From Planctomycetota bacterium (lineage in GTDB: Bacteria; Planctomycetota; UBA1135), in contig PAHY01000044.1 in NCBI GenBank assembly GCA_002705055.1, forward strand, positions 1 through 53,443: 53,443 nt of DNA. The letters are read 5' to 3'. Shown one piece after another: positions 52,197 to 53,443 of the stretch. The position numbers were made by a program, and so were the translations under genes. A model generated the notes under the pieces. It was not told the DNA's origin, did not search any database, and saw only the letters and a list, made by a program, of their open reading frames with translations. Positions within the stretch are counted from its first letter, which is position 1. The number at the start of each line of letters is the position of its first letter.

Positions 52197-52772
52197 CTAC
52201 CGCCCACAATGGGCCTGCTCGATCTTCGTGCGCATCTCCTCGAAGCAATCGTTGCAAATGCCGTGGTGCAGGCGGTCGGCGTCCTCGCCTTCGAGCATGG
52301 GGCGCTTCGCGAGCAGCTCTTCGATCGTGATCCACTCGCCCGCCAGATTGAGCTTCAGGCAAATCGAACAGGCTTCGAGAACGAGCTTGGCATTCGGGTC
52401 GGCCTTCTTCAGCAACGGCTCCGGCGAACGCTCACGCTCTCGTACAAACGTGGATCGGAACTCCACCAAGTTGCCCTCGATCGGCGCGACCTTCATGTCA
52501 TACCAACGCACCAGCGTCGGGGAATCGCAGCGGAAGCTGAACTTGAGGATCGAGCCACGACGGGCGCACTCGATCACCTGATGATAGAGTCCACGCAATG
52601 TTGCTCCCTGGATGAACGACCAGATCGACTGATTCAGGATTGAATCGGAGCGTGCCTCGGTACCCTCGTTCTGCTGCGCAAACTCATCCCATGCCGAATT
52701 GACGAAGACGATCTCGGCGCGGGGGTCAATCCGATACACAATGGGCTGCGCAACGCTCATGGGCGTGCACAT
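52197..52772 (-). CDS. PAS-domain protein with C-terminal zinc-ribbon-like cysteines
   Basis: This 191-residue protein contains one PAS-like sensor domain (residues 8-115; YRIDPRAEIVFVNSAWDEFA, given as YRIDPRAEIVFVNSAWDEF, then KFSFRCDSPTLVRWYDMKV). The C-terminus carries CSIC and CNDC (about 133-136 and 171-174), a likely metal-binding pair. It lacks a kinase or regulator output domain, so it may act as a small sensor with a partner. There is one start candidate at 52772 and another Met four codons later. It is upstream of the von Willebrand A gene in the same direction but 43 nt apart. Confidence 0.75.
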   Translation of the reverse strand: MCTPMSVAQPIVYRIDPRAEIVFVNSAWDEFAQQNEGTEARSDSILNQSIWSFIQGATLRGLYHQVIECARRGSILKFSFRCDSPTLVRWYDMKVAPIEGNLVEFRSTFVRERERSPEPLLKKADPNAKLVLEACSICLKLNLAGEWITIEELLAKRPMLEGEDADRLHHGICNDCFEEMRTKIEQAHCGR

Positions 52773-52815
52773 CGTAGCGCAACCGGATCCGAGCAGAAGC
52801 GGCGCTTCTTGTCCC

Positions 52816-53443
52816 CTACCCCGCGCTATAGCGCAAGTAGGCCTCGCTCAGTGCATCGACAACAGCGGCGGGGCCGTCGACGGCGTTCCAATGGCCGGGT
52901 CCGAACATGGGGCCGAGGTGGCGGGCGACGCGCGGGTCGAAGCCGATCGCATGGAGACGCACGCCCTGCTGGGCGGCTTCTCGGCTGGCCTGGCGGATGT
53001 CGCCGCGGCCGTAGCGGCCTTCATAGCGGTCGTAATCGGTCGGCTTGCCGTCGGTCAGGATGAGTAGCAGGCGGCGGCGCGCGGGGAACTGGGCCAGGCC
53101 GGCGATGGCGTGACGCAGGGAAGCGCCGATGCGCGTGTAGCCCTGACAGCGCAGCGCACCCAAACGGTCGACCTCACGGCTCCAGCATTGATCCCAGTCC
53201 TTCAAAGTCCAGACGCGATTGTGATGGCGCGTCTGACTCGCAAAGCACTGCAGACGAAAGGCGTCGCCGAGCCCATCGGCCAGATCTCCCACCAGCACCG
53301 TCGCCGCGCGCGTTGCGTCGAGCACGCGCTGATCCTGCACCCAGGAATCCGAGGACAGGCTGATATCCAGCAGCACCGAACAGGCGAACTCGCGCTGCCG
53401 CGGGCGGCGCCGCCGATAGACCCGGCCGCTTCCCGGTCGCCCC
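52816..53443 (-). CDS. NorD-like von Willebrand A domain protein, C-terminal part
   Basis: The frame stays open to the end of the window, so the start lies beyond it. The visible part is a von Willebrand A domain with the metal-ion site DISLS, the threonine segment GYTRIGASLRHAI and LILTDGKPTDYDRYEGRYG followed by DIRQASREAAQQGVRLHAIGFD. This last region is characteristic of NorD and related nitric oxide reductase activation proteins, which work with a MoxR-type AAA+ ATPase (NorQ) to insert metal cofactors. A partner gene would be expected outside the window. The arginine-rich stretch before the domain (RRRRPRQRE) is a linker. The family is likely; the specific function is uncertain. Confidence 0.8.
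   Translation of the reverse strand, partial: GRPGSGRVYRRRRPRQREFACSVLLDISLSSDSWVQDQRVLDATRAATVLVGDLADGLGDAFRLQCFASQTRHHNRVWTLKDWDQCWSREVDRLGALRCQGYTRIGASLRHAIAGLAQFPARRRLLLILTDGKPTDYDRYEGRYGRGDIRQASREAAQQGVRLHAIGFDPRVARHLGPMFGPGHWNAVDGPAAVVDALSEAYLRYSAG

Noticed and set aside
1..53443. CRISPR array, retron or complete tRNA
   Set aside because: No regularly spaced repeats of 20-40 nt, no inverted-repeat RNA pair typical of retrons, and no tRNA with all four arms were seen.

Overview
The window is high-GC bacterial DNA that is mostly a defence and mobility island set in an otherwise ordinary chromosome. The left edge holds the end of a sugar ABC-transporter permease broken by an IS3 remnant. 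The right end (about 46.4-53.4 kb) holds chromosomal genes: secreted or anchored proteins, a YbjQ-like protein, an RMD1/DUF155 protein, a PAS protein and the end of a NorD-like von Willebrand A protein. This flank has very G/C-rich third codon positions, many exported proteins of unknown function and few clear Shine-Dalgarno sites. That would suit a planctomycete-like organism, but this is a weak guess and no taxonomic marker gene is present.

Layout. (1) 1.1-10.6 kb, minus strand: a tight operon Res - Mod - RelE/UvrD-type helicase - reverse transcriptase, that is, a type III-like restriction-modification system with an RT as its last clear member. (2) 10.8-15.4 kb: two diverged direct copies of a leader plus a small Cys-motif gene flank a RecQ helicase-phosphoribosyltransferase fusion and a DprA/Smf protein. 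(3) 15.0-26.4 kb, plus strand: the intact small gene, a DEDD-type nuclease gene with one in-frame amber codon, a giant DUF4011/SF1 helicase/DUF559-like nuclease/DUF3320 protein, a PD-(D/E)XK nuclease, a NucS-like nuclease and a DUF2325-like protein. (4) 26.4-30.7 kb: a pRiA4b ORF-3-like protein, a class II Fic protein with a palindromic operator-like site, and a HIT-HNH-HNH cluster.

(5) 30.7-46.3 kb is an integrated element. A 29-nt direct repeat (one mismatch by eye) lies at both ends, the left copy inside the 3' part of a tRNA-Pro(UGG) gene, and a matching arm-type site lies just inside each end. It carries a tyrosine integrase and an excisionase at the left end. Its cargo is a minus-strand operon: a HEPN-like protein, an SNF2-like helicase with DUF3883, a DUF1156 DNA methylase, a DUF499 ATPase with an N-terminal Swt1-like HEPN domain, a DEDD-type nuclease, a two-TM coiled-coil protein and a second tyrosine recombinase. 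The helicase-methylase-ATPase core matches what I recall being called an Hma-type candidate defence system.

The most notable link is that the DEDD-type nuclease occurs twice, in two unrelated defence operons (15.5-16.2 kb and 35.1-35.8 kb), once intact and once with an amber codon. This suggests a shared, portable accessory nuclease. No CRISPR array, rRNA gene or complete tRNA gene was seen.
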